A stretch of DNA of 38,711 bases from Candidatus Omnitrophota bacterium (GTDB lineage: Bacteria > Omnitrophota > Gorgyraeia > Aquiviventales > Aquiviventaceae). Each line of letters starts with the position of its first letter. Positions within the stretch are counted from its first letter, which is position 1. Made by a program: the position numbers and the translations under genes. The notes under the pieces were generated by a model. The model did not search any database. It saw nothing but the letters and a program-made list of their open reading frames with translations, and was not told the DNA's origin. Location of the stretch: positions 67,485 to 106,195 of the forward strand of contig JACQHR010000004.1 of the NCBI GenBank assembly GCA_016198905.1, written 5' to 3'. Shown one piece after another: positions 1 to 6,562 of the stretch.

Positions 1-1
1 G

Positions 2-538
2 GGATTCGTTCAGACGAAGCTTAAAGGCGAGCGGGCGAAAGTCGCTCTCGCCAGACTCAAAACACAGCAGAAAGCCGAAGACCTCGCGGGTTATGATCGT
101 TTCCTCTTTGTCCGCGAGTCCTCGACGAAGGAGTCGCTTATGCCCTATTGGAAGCTGAGTGCGATGTACGTGCGGATGATCCGCGACCTGCTGGCCGAGC
201 GGCACATCCCCTTCGTGTTGGGCATCTACCCGTACGGAATGGTCGTCGGGCCACAGCAATGGGCGGATGGGCGGGTCTATTGGGGATTTGAAAAAGGCAA
301 GACGTACGATCCAAGTGCTGCCCTAGCCGTTTTTCGCTCGTTTGCAGAATCCGAGCACATCCCGCTGGTGGATACCTATGCGAGTTTTCGCACGGCTGCG
401 CGGTCGGAAAAATTGTTCTACGACTGGGATGGCCACATGACGCCTGCCGGCCATCGGGTCATCGCGCAGCATGTCGTCCACGATCCGCAGATGCTGGCAC
501 TTTTGCGCGAGCAGGCCGCGCGACTTCAGCGCAAGTAG
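2..538 (+). CDS. SGNH/GDSL-type hydrolase, C-terminal part (5' truncated)
   Basis: The frame is open from base 2, so the gene starts outside the window; the first internal ATG is at 140. The last third carries the block V signature of SGNH hydrolases, YDWDGHMTPAGH, where Asp and His of DxxH would be the catalytic acid and base. The catalytic Ser block is not in the window. Such domains hydrolyse or transfer acyl groups on sugars or lipids, and many sit beside MBOAT O-acyltransferases in exopolysaccharide loci, but that neighbour cannot be seen here. The gene ends 40 bp before the convergent GH94 gene. The family assignment rests on one motif plus its position near the C-terminus. Confidence 0.7.
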   Translation, partial: GFVQTKLKGERAKVALARLKTQQKAEDLAGYDRFLFVRESSTKESLMPYWKLSAMYVRMIRDLLAERHIPFVLGIYPYGMVVGPQQWADGRVYWGFEKGKTYDPSAALAVFRSFAESEHIPLVDTYASFRTAARSEKLFYDWDGHMTPAGHRVIAQHVVHDPQMLALLREQAARLQRK

Positions 539-578
539 CGTCCACCCCAGCACTGTCTCTGACGCGGGTCCTGCCGCG

Positions 579-3362
579 TCACCCGTGTCGAGCAAGAATA
601 ACATCCAAGCGGGTTGGTGTGCGTGGCGAGAGCCGCGCGATCACTCGGCGGGCGATCCGCACGCCTCCTTCCGGACGTTGCGCGCAGGGGAGTGACGTCG
701 TGCCGTGGCGCACATCGCTGACGAAGTAACGGCCGGCGTTGGCCCTGTGCGGATTGACGATCCGAATCTTCAGCGGCCGGTCGGCGAACGAAACGCTCAG
801 CGACACATCGCGACGCGTCCCAAAATCCTCCCGCGTCAACTGCGGATCGACGACCAGATCCCCCAGTTCTCCTCGAATCCCGTACGCTTGCGTCAGCAAC
901 AGATAGATCAGCCACGATGCTGATCCCGTCAAGTAGCAGTAGAGACCGCGTCCTTCCGCATTGAAGTATTCCGGCAGCCCAGGAAAGATTTTCGCGACGG
1001 GCTGATCGGTCGCCATCGCGTAGAGGGCGTGCCAAACCTTGCGACCGTCCTCAGGGCGACGCCTGACATACAGCGCATACGCGTACATGGTCGCCATGTG
1101 GCTGAAGACCGCACCGTTTTCCTTCTCTCCGTATGCAAATGAAAACGCCCGTCCGAGCGTGGGCTGCACGCCGACGAAATCCGTGTTCAGGCGGATCCCG
1201 CCACGCTGCGGATCGCGCAGCCACCGGTTGACCGCGCGTATCACGTCGTCGACTTGCGTATCGCTGGCGATGCCGCTCATCAAGGGAAAGACTTGCCCCG
1301 TGAGGGTCATGCGCAGGCCGCGCGGGTGAGGGCCTTCCACGCGTGCGCCACGGTCGTCGTAGTACCCGTTGAAGAACGCCCCTGCCGCCGACGCGATCCA
1401 TTCCTGTCGACGGATGCGACCGGCCAGGTCGTCATGTTTGGCCCGGAGGTCGCGGATGAGGTCCGCAAGCCGCACGCGCATCATGCGTCCTGAGAGATCC
1501 TTCGCGACGGTCGTCAGATACCGCTCGAGACGCGTCCGCTTCGCCGCCGCGGAGCGATAGTTCACGCGCGCCTGCCCGGGCACGCGATCCAGGAGCAAGC
1601 GCAGCTCTGCGGCAAGATCGACCGTCCGGTGGCCGCGCGAGATCAACAGGTCAGCGAGCTCAGCCAGACGTGCGAGGTTCCAGGCGTAGAACGCGCTGAA
1701 GGCGGCCGATTCGCCGCGGCGGCTAGCCATGTCGAGCCCGTCGTTCCAATCGGCTCCTTCGAGGCGGCAGACGTTGTGCTCACCCACGTTGAAAAACGCC
1801 GTGAGATTCTGCACGAGCAGATGCTCGAAGATCGAGCCGCGATAGATGCGGCCCTGCCGCGTCCGCAATCGAAAACCGTACGACTCATTCCAGTGAGGGT
1901 CGCGCCGGCGGCATCGGAAAAGTTGGGGATCGCGGAAATACGCTCGTTGACGCAGCAAGATATCCACGTCGCCGGTTTGGTCAAGATACAGCCGCGTCGT
2001 GTACAGCGGCCAGATGCCATGGTCCATCCACGTGCGCGGAATGTTGTTGCGGTCGGCGATGAATGCGCCATCCTTGCCGATGATCGTCGCGTTGGAGCCA
2101 TCGATGCGGATGCCGCCAAAGTTGTGCAACAGCAGCGGTCGCACGGATGTCGGATCGGACAGCAGTAAGGCGAGGCAGTCCTGCCACAGGTCGCGCCAGC
2201 CGCGTCCGCCCCGGCCATAATCAAACTGGGGCAGGTACGAATTGCCGTACAGACGGCGCAGCCTCGGCTGAAACATCACCCACGTCAGCCAGTGATCGAG
2301 GCTGCGATCGGCCGTGAAGAAGGCGACGCGATGGAGTTGTTGCTGCCAGAAGGTCTTCGTGCGGGCGAGCGAACGCGTCCAGTTCGTCGCGCGTCGCCCC
2401 CAGCGCACCCACCGTGCGATGTCACGCGAGTCACGTGTGATGCCGGAAAGCAACAGGTAGCTAGCACGCTGACCAGGGGCCAGTGTGCGTCGAGGAAAGC
2501 GAAAGCCTCCAATGGCTTCACAACCGGCGATCTTAACCTGTGACGTGGGAGGTGCCGTCTCGCGGTTCCAGACCGCGGCGGGTGCTGCGAAGTTGCCCCC
2601 CTCGCCCACAAACTGTTCTTCAACACCCCACACGCCTGACGGCGGACTCCCGCCGGGTCCGAAGGCCAACACCGCGTAGCGGGTTGCGTTCATCCGATGC
2701 CCGCGCTCATCGAACGACATCGTCGGGCAGACCATGACGCCGTGCGGCAGAATCGTGGTGCGATGCAAGAGTGCGGTGACATGGCGATGATCGCGCACAT
2801 TATCCGCCGAGCGTGCGAATATCGGCAGGGCGGCATACGGGTCAAACACGAGCGTCCGGCGCGAGACGTTGTGGACCTCCACCCACAGGCACTCAAGCGG
2901 GGCGTTGACATCAGCCGGACACCACAGCGTGGCCCGCACGCGGAAGTGCTTGCGCGCATCAGTAGTGGTGAGGCTGACCCATCCAGGCCCAGCGTCGAGC
3001 GATGGGGCCGCCGACGAGGTGTTGACGTGAGCGGTCAGTCCCTCAGGAGACAATCCGGCGACGGAGAAGGGGACGCTTCCGGGTTCGACGAGCCACAGAT
3101 CCCGATGGGCGAGCGCATGCGGAAGGTCTTCAGCCGTCAAGGGAGGAGCGAGGTATTCGTGATGGCTGATGGCGGGCCCACCCTGCAGCCGAGGCGACGT
3201 CCAGGAGAGCCCTCCGGCCTCATTCACAAGCGGAAGATACAGGCGATTGAGCTGCTGTGTCCGAGTCGCCTGGAAGATGCCGGTGGCCGGTGCGCGCGGG
3301 TCCTGATCGACAAAGCGCCACCAAGCCTGATCGTGCGTGTGGGTGGTTCGTCGCGTGGTCAT
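579..3362 (-). CDS. GH94-type glycoside phosphorylase (cellobiose/chitobiose phosphorylase-like)
   Basis: This is a protein of about 927 residues. The N-terminal half looks like the beta-sandwich of GH94 enzymes and the C-terminal half like the (alpha/alpha)6 barrel. Near residue 537 stands EGADWNDGLD, the GH94 DWND motif whose Asp is the catalytic acid. RDLWQDCLALLLSDP and TGSASWLIYLLL, further GH94-like barrel segments, are also present. Family members phosphorolyse beta-glucosidic bonds, releasing a sugar 1-phosphate; the same fold forms the chain-trimming end of cyclic beta-1,2-glucan synthases. No signal peptide is seen, so it is probably cytoplasmic. An in-frame ATG at 3425 lies upstream of the putative promoter, so the ATG at 3362 is preferred. 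Substrate is unknown. It is monocistronic as far as seen. Confidence 0.8.
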   Translation of the reverse strand: MTTRRTTHTHDQAWWRFVDQDPRAPATGIFQATRTQQLNRLYLPLVNEAGGLSWTSPRLQGGPAISHHEYLAPPLTAEDLPHALAHRDLWLVEPGSVPFSVAGLSPEGLTAHVNTSSAAPSLDAGPGWVSLTTTDARKHFRVRATLWCPADVNAPLECLWVEVHNVSRRTLVFDPYAALPIFARSADNVRDHRHVTALLHRTTILPHGVMVCPTMSFDERGHRMNATRYAVLAFGPGGSPPSGVWGVEEQFVGEGGNFAAPAAVWNRETAPPTSQVKIAGCEAIGGFRFPRRTLAPGQRASYLLLSGITRDSRDIARWVRWGRRATNWTRSLARTKTFWQQQLHRVAFFTADRSLDHWLTWVMFQPRLRRLYGNSYLPQFDYGRGGRGWRDLWQDCLALLLSDPTSVRPLLLHNFGGIRIDGSNATIIGKDGAFIADRNNIPRTWMDHGIWPLYTTRLYLDQTGDVDILLRQRAYFRDPQLFRCRRRDPHWNESYGFRLRTRQGRIYRGSIFEHLLVQNLTAFFNVGEHNVCRLEGADWNDGLDMASRRGESAAFSAFYAWNLARLAELADLLISRGHRTVDLAAELRLLLDRVPGQARVNYRSAAAKRTRLERYLTTVAKDLSGRMMRVRLADLIRDLRAKHDDLAGRIRRQEWIASAAGAFFNGYYDDRGARVEGPHPRGLRMTLTGQVFPLMSGIASDTQVDDVIRAVNRWLRDPQRGGIRLNTDFVGVQPTLGRAFSFAYGEKENGAVFSHMATMYAYALYVRRRPEDGRKVWHALYAMATDQPVAKIFPGLPEYFNAEGRGLYCYLTGSASWLIYLLLTQAYGIRGELGDLVVDPQLTREDFGTRRDVSLSVSFADRPLKIRIVNPHRANAGRYFVSDVRHGTTSLPCAQRPEGGVRIARRVIARLSPRTPTRLDVILARHG

Positions 3363-3378
3363 CGCCAAGATGCGCGTT

Positions 3379-3387
3379 ATTGTAACA
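3379..3387 (-). promoter_or_regulatory. Extended -10 promoter for the GH94 gene
   Basis: The minus strand reads TGTTACAAT, a TGn-extended -10 element, with no clear -35. A start site near 3372 would leave a leader of about 10 nt before the ATG at 3362. It lies 4 bp from an extended -10 in the other direction. Confidence 0.4.
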
Positions 3388-3391
3388 CAAC

Positions 3392-3400
3392 TGCTATAAT
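3392..3400 (+). promoter_or_regulatory. Extended -10 promoter for the crp-like operon
   Basis: TGCTATAAT is a perfect TATAAT preceded by TGn. No -35 hexamer is visible at 16-18 bp. The start site would fall near 3407, almost on an ATG (3408) that opens a 9-codon frame ending in TGA at 3435-3437, which overlaps the ATG of the next small gene. Confidence 0.45.
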
Positions 3401-3433
3401 GAGAAACATGCGACCCGGACCACACCGAACACC

Positions 3434-3595
3434 ATGAATCGCAAGCAAGACCTCTCGCTCGTCATCGGCATCGCGATTCCCCTCCTCATGATCCTCGTGG
3501 TCGCAGCCGGCTATGAAGCGATCTTGGCGTGCCTGGCGATCCTCCGATGTCGATACCCAGCACCGGATGCCCTTCAGCGGGCCCAACGACCATGA
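3434..3595 (+). CDS. Small single-pass membrane protein coupled to the Crp-like regulator
   Basis: A 53-codon frame starts MNRKQDLSLVIG and continues with a hydrophobic stretch at about residues 8-26, then a second weaker hydrophobic patch and a basic tail. Its TGA (3593-3595) overlaps the ATG of the crp-like gene (3592) as ATGA, a classic coupling arrangement, and it lies directly behind a good extended -10. No Shine-Dalgarno sequence is clear. I do not recognise the function. The N-terminus resembles other short anchored proteins that continue into a larger domain, so this could be a shortened relic. Its existence rests on the promoter and the coupling. Confidence 0.45.
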   Translation: MNRKQDLSLVIGIAIPLLMILVVAAGYEAILACLAILRCRYPAPDALQRAQRP

Positions 3596-4254
3596 CCCCC
3601 CAAGTGCGTAGCGGTGCGCTGGCGTGGTTGGGTACGCAGACCCTGCTGAGGGTGTTGCCCGCAGCGGCGTTGAAACGCCTCGGTAGTGCGATCAGCCAGG
3701 TGCGCTACGCCAAGGGCGAGACGATCTACAATGAGCTGGAACATCCCCGGCAGCTGTGGATCCTGAAGGAAGGGCGCGTGCGATTACTGCGTCATAGCTC
3801 GGCGGGGCGCGTGTTTGCGTTTCCAATCGCGACGCGTGGAAGCGTCTTTTGCATCGCCGGCCTCATGAACCAATGTCCGTACCCGTGTCGCGCGGTGGCG
3901 GATACGGATACCGTGCTCTTCAAGATCACCGCGTCGGCTTTCCACCAGCTCCTCAAATGCTATCCGGCGTTTGGATGCGAAGCGCTCAAGGTGGTCTGCC
4001 AGGAGTGTTGCCGGGCGCATGCGTTGTGCTCGTCCAGCCAGGAGCGCGTGGAGCAACGCCTCCTGGGAGCACTCGCGCAGTTGTTCGATGAGTTCGGACC
4101 GATGATCCCGTTGGGCCGTCAGCAGGTGGCGGAGCTGGTGGGGGTTTCCCGTGAGACGGCGAACCGGATTCTTTTGAAACTCCAAGCGCAGGGTGTCGTG
4201 AAGCTGGCCTTCCAGCGACTGGTTATCCGGAATCCTGCCAAGTTGCGATCGTAG
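3592..4254 (+). CDS. Crp/Fnr-family transcriptional regulator, cysteine-rich
   Basis: This is a 220-residue regulator with an N-terminal cyclic-nucleotide-binding-like barrel (about 20-125), a dimerisation helix (about 128-160) and a winged helix-turn-helix (about 170-215). The recognition helix VSRETANRIL keeps the Arg-Glu...Arg pattern that E. coli CRP uses to read TGTGA, so a TGTGA-N6-TCACA target is expected; a perfect one lies at 6369-6384. Nine cysteines are present (87, 95, 99, 123, 129, 136, 139, 140, 146), five of them in the dimerisation helix; the N-terminal cysteine cluster of FNR is absent. A cofactor or thiol sensor is therefore possible. The ATG at 3592 is chosen because of the ATGA overlap; an in-frame ATG at 3529 is less likely. 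Confidence 0.9.
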   Translation: MTPQVRSGALAWLGTQTLLRVLPAAALKRLGSAISQVRYAKGETIYNELEHPRQLWILKEGRVRLLRHSSAGRVFAFPIATRGSVFCIAGLMNQCPYPCRAVADTDTVLFKITASAFHQLLKCYPAFGCEALKVVCQECCRAHALCSSSQERVEQRLLGALAQLFDEFGPMIPLGRQQVAELVGVSRETANRILLKLQAQGVVKLAFQRLVIRNPAKLRS

Positions 4255-4265
4255 GCAGCGCTGCC
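4254..4265. other. 12-bp perfect palindrome between convergent genes
   Basis: GGCAGCGCTGCC starts on the last base of the crp-like stop codon and ends just before the end of the minus-strand HAMP gene. It could fold in both transcripts as a short bidirectional stop, but no T-run follows on either strand. Confidence 0.3.
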
Positions 4266-4266
4266 G

Positions 4267-4806
4267 CTATCCTGCAGAGGATTGCCGCAACTGATGCTGT
4301 AGGGTGCGTAGCTGAGCCAGCCGCGCCGGGTCCTCCGCGCCAGCGGTGGTGATGCCCGTCTTAATCAGCGCGCGCAGCGTGTCGGCGCGCTGCTGCATCG
4401 ATTCAGCCGCGCGGTTGAACGCCTGCACTAAGGTGCTGCCCCCCAAGATCCCTGCAGACCGAATGCGGTATGAGAACGCTCCAGAGGCCAAGCGCTCCAG
4501 TCCTGCGGACAGCGTTCGGAACAGCCGCTCCAGATACCAGAGAGCGCCGAGGAGCACGATCGCGCCAATGAAGAGGGTTGCTCCGGCGCTCAGGAGGGTC
4601 ACTTCAACGATGGCGCGCCACACCAAGGCCTCACTTGAAACGGCTGAGAGATGCGCGGAAAACACCTCCTGCTTGAAGATCGTCTCCAAGGCGCCATAGT
4701 TGAACCACGCGGCCGCCAAGAGTCCAAGGGCCACCACAATCACCAGTAGGAGCAACCACCCCAACTGAAGATTGCCTTGCCACACAAAGGGGACGCGCCG
4801 TCTCAT
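4267..4806 (-). CDS. Two-TM membrane protein with a degenerate HAMP-like segment
   Basis: This 179-residue protein has membrane segments at about 13-33 and 65-90 with a short external loop. A helical region from about 92 to 140 (RLASGAFSYRIR...LVQAFNRAAESM) is patterned like a HAMP linker, followed by a coiled-coil tail. No kinase, chemotaxis or cyclase output domain follows. It is the last gene of a three-gene minus-strand unit; its ATG comes 4 bp after the cytochrome stop, with GGAAG about 7 nt upstream. It may sense or anchor the heptaheme cytochrome, which is an inference from position only. Confidence 0.65.
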   Translation of the reverse strand: MRRRVPFVWQGNLQLGWLLLLVIVVALGLLAAAWFNYGALETIFKQEVFSAHLSAVSSEALVWRAIVEVTLLSAGATLFIGAIVLLGALWYLERLFRTLSAGLERLASGAFSYRIRSAGILGGSTLVQAFNRAAESMQQRADTLRALIKTGITTAGAEDPARLAQLRTLQHQLRQSSAG

Positions 4807-4810
4807 CGCA

Positions 4811-5626
4811 TTACTTCCGATGACACGCCAGGCACAAGGCGCTTCCCGTCATCTCCATGACGAGCAGCGCGGGACGCCGGCTATATGGACTGTGACAGGA
4901 CAAGCACCCGACACGGCCGTTGAACAACGGGATGCTGCCAGGCAGCGCCTCCGCAGGCGTATACGCGCTGGCCGCAGCGCCCCGTGGATAGTCGACGCCA
5001 ACCGGATGGCTCGGTCCGATCTGGCCATGCTGGAACGTTCCGGCCCGCACGTCCATAGCGCCACGTCGCGAAATCGTCCCATCATGGCAGCTCAGGCATT
5101 CCACAGAAAATGAATCGAGCGGTGCGCCGTCAGCCGCTTGCGTCAGCCTGCCGGAGGCATGCGCGTAAGAGACGCTGAACTGATGCCGCCATCCTGCGCC
5201 GAGCAATTCCTCTCGATGGCAGGTCGCGCAAAACGCCTCGCCGCGGACGTGCCCGCGCAACAGACCCGTCAGCTCCTCTGCGCCCACGGCGTGTTCCTCT
5301 TTATGCACATCATGGCACGTCACACAGGTCAGCCGACCGTCCGCATCCAGATACCGTTGCAGCGGGATGGGGAGGTGGGGTTTCACCCCCACAGGGTGCG
5401 AGGCGTCGGGATTCATACGATGGCAGCGTGAGCACAATTGATCGACCGGCTCCTTTAGGACAACCTCCTCAAACGGTGCGCCAAGATGCGGCATGCCCAC
5501 GTGACAGTCCTGGCAGCGGCCTTCGAACTGATGCCGTCTTGCCGTCCCGCCCAACAAACGACCTGCCACGATGATCCCCAACGCTGCCGCCAGAGCGCCT
5601 GCCCACGTCCAGCGGCCGACGCGCAT
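4811..5626 (-). CDS. Heptaheme c-type cytochrome, membrane anchored
   Basis: This 271-residue protein has seven CXXCH motifs (CQDCH, CSRCH, CVTCH, CATCH, CLSCH, CLSCH, CLACH), all followed by spacing typical of the cytochrome c3 / paired-CXXCH families. An N-terminal hydrophobic stretch (about 8-26) is either an uncleaved anchor or a signal peptide, so the heme domain is exported. The ATG overlaps the TAA of the upstream HAMP gene (TAATG). It probably shuttles electrons in the periplasm. Being sandwiched between two HAMP proteins is unusual and suggests that electron flow is linked to a membrane signal or to membrane docking. Confidence 0.9.
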   Translation of the reverse strand: MRVGRWTWAGALAAALGIIVAGRLLGGTARRHQFEGRCQDCHVGMPHLGAPFEEVVLKEPVDQLCSRCHRMNPDASHPVGVKPHLPIPLQRYLDADGRLTCVTCHDVHKEEHAVGAEELTGLLRGHVRGEAFCATCHREELLGAGWRHQFSVSYAHASGRLTQAADGAPLDSFSVECLSCHDGTISRRGAMDVRAGTFQHGQIGPSHPVGVDYPRGAAASAYTPAEALPGSIPLFNGRVGCLSCHSPYSRRPALLVMEMTGSALCLACHRK

Positions 5627-6183
5627 TAACGATCGTATCCGGAGGCATCGCCCTGAAAAAGCTGATGCATCTGCTCGTAAACGTCGTGTAGATCGCGCAG
5701 AGGCTGCCGGAGTCCTGACGGATCATCGGGATGCCGAGCACTCCAGTGCTCGCAGTCCTGGAGTAAGCGTTCTGCCCGCTCCAGAGAGGTGTCCCAGGCG
5801 GCTCGTCGTCGGCTCCGGGCGGCGATGAGGTGCTCGAACGCGTCGGCCAAGCGATGCAGTTGATCGGTCTTGCGAAACCGCACTTCCTCAATGGGCTGAT
5901 TCGTGGCGAGTTCCTGCAGGTACCGGCGTACGCGCACGAGCGGGCCCGACACCGCATGCGTCCAGCACAGCGAGAGGAACAATCCCATTCCCCCCACCAC
6001 CGTCACGGAGATCATCCCCGCCGCGAAGAGGGTCGTGGGCAGCCGTTCCTGCAGGGCGCTCAGCGCCGCGAGGTCCTTCGCATACCCCAGGCCCAGGCGC
6101 TGATGAAGCATCGCCAGGAGCCCTGCGCCAAAAAGGATAAACCCGACCCCCGCGAAGCCTGCGACTCGCGCAGCCAACGTCAT
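5626..6183 (-). CDS. Two-TM membrane protein with HAMP domain and no output domain
   Basis: This 185-residue protein starts at the ATG at 6183, which has GTGGAG about 7 nt upstream; an in-frame ATG at 6231 lacks a ribosome site. Membrane segments lie at about 3-28 and 50-75, separated by a short external loop. Then comes a recognisable HAMP domain (GPLVRVRRYLQEL...RKTDQLHRLADAFEHL) and a helical tail of about 60 residues. Sensor kinases and chemoreceptors have this layout before an output domain, but here the protein stops. It leads the minus-strand unit with the heptaheme cytochrome and a second HAMP-like protein. Confidence 0.75.
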   Translation of the reverse strand: MTLAARVAGFAGVGFILFGAGLLAMLHQRLGLGYAKDLAALSALQERLPTTLFAAGMISVTVVGGMGLFLSLCWTHAVSGPLVRVRRYLQELATNQPIEEVRFRKTDQLHRLADAFEHLIAARSRRRAAWDTSLERAERLLQDCEHWSARHPDDPSGLRQPLRDLHDVYEQMHQLFQGDASGYDR

Positions 6184-6368
6184 GCGGTATCTCCACGTGA
6201 TGCAGGTTGGCGGAAGATTGGTTGGGTTCATGAATGGCTTAGATGCAAATATCTCATGATATCATGGGAACTCGTCCAGCACACGTCTAGTTTCTGGTGG
6301 GGAGAAGCCTGCTGAAGAGTGCGCGTGGCCTCAAGGGAAGGTAAGGCGAGGGGTCTTTTTGCCGCAGA

Positions 6369-6384
6369 TGTGATCGCGATCACA
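6369..6384. promoter_or_regulatory. Crp/Fnr-type operator, perfect palindrome
   Basis: TGTGATCGCGATCACA is a perfect 16-bp palindrome and matches the CRP consensus TGTGA-N6-TCACA. The Crp-like protein encoded at 3592 carries a matching recognition helix (SRETANRIL). Its centre (6376.5) is 41.5 bp from a start site predicted from the -10 at 6406-6411. Confidence 0.75.
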
Positions 6385-6405
6385 GACTTGCGACCGATTA
6401 GTGAC

Positions 6406-6411
6406 TAGACT
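6406..6411 (+). promoter_or_regulatory. Putative class II Crp-dependent -10 element
   Basis: TAGACT matches TATAAT at four of six positions and is identical to the -10 of the strong hrcA promoter at 25192-25197. Counting 7 bp on gives a start near 6418, exactly 41.5 bp from the Crp palindrome centre. No -35 is needed in this geometry. Transcription would run toward hemA. Confidence 0.4.
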
Positions 6412-6417
6412 AACACC

Positions 6418-6493
6418 CTAAGATTGCAGTAAAATCATTAATAAACTCTCCCCAATCCGTCCATAGATGATGTAGAGATAGACGGTTTTTTTT
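6418..6493 (+). ncRNA. Candidate small RNA or attenuated leader upstream of hemA
   Basis: A predicted Crp-activated start (6418) and a hairpin with eight T (6457-6493) bound a transcript of about 76 nt that encodes no obvious peptide. It contains an unpaired pyrimidine-rich segment ACTCTCCCC (about 6445-6453), the type of sequence with which several sRNAs contact Shine-Dalgarno regions. It could equally be a hemA leader ending at an attenuator. Confidence 0.3.
6457..6493 (+). terminator. Intrinsic-terminator-like hairpin in the hemA leader
   Basis: CCGTC (6457-6461) pairs with GACGG (6481-6485) across a 19-nt loop whose ends can extend the stem by two pairs after a mismatch; eight T follow (6486-6493). 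The stem is short for a strong terminator, but the T8 tract is otherwise unexplained. Confidence 0.4.
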
Positions 6494-6506
6494 AAAGATT
6501 TACATT
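6479..6506 (+). promoter_or_regulatory. Possible hemA-proximal promoter overlapping the Rex operator
   Basis: TAGACG (6479-6484) and TACATT (6501-6506) are four-of-six matches to the -35 and -10 boxes with a 16-bp spacer. The start would be near 6513, inside the Rex-type operator, so a bound repressor would block it. The -35 overlaps the stem of the hairpin at 6457-6493. Confidence 0.3.
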
Positions 6507-6523
6507 GTGAAAAAGTTCACAAT
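6504..6523. promoter_or_regulatory. Rex-type redox operator
   Basis: ATTGTGAAAAAGTTCACAAT is a perfect inverted repeat with a 4-nt spacer and fits the Rex consensus TTGTGAA-N4-TTCACAA at every defined base. Rex is an NADH-sensing repressor of respiratory genes; in Streptomyces it controls a hem operon. It lies 39 bp before the hemA ATG. No rex gene is in the window. Confidence 0.7.
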
Positions 6524-6562
6524 CTTTCGGCAAGAAGACAATCGTGGGTTTCAACGCCTGTC

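Larger units (their letters stand above)
6184..6562. other. Signal-dense intergenic region between the divergent cytochrome units
   Basis: This 379-bp gap is richer in A and T than its surroundings. It holds, left to right, a 12-bp palindrome CATGATATCATG (6255-6266) near the minus-strand unit, a Crp-type palindrome (6369-6384), a -10 at class II distance (6406-6411), a hairpin plus T8 (6457-6493) and a Rex-type operator (6504-6523). I see no protein-coding frame of interest in it. Confidence 0.7.

Noticed and set aside
2697-3437. Long plus-strand frame opposite the GH94 gene
   Set aside because: It is the shadow of a well-supported GH94 coding sequence and has no motif of its own.
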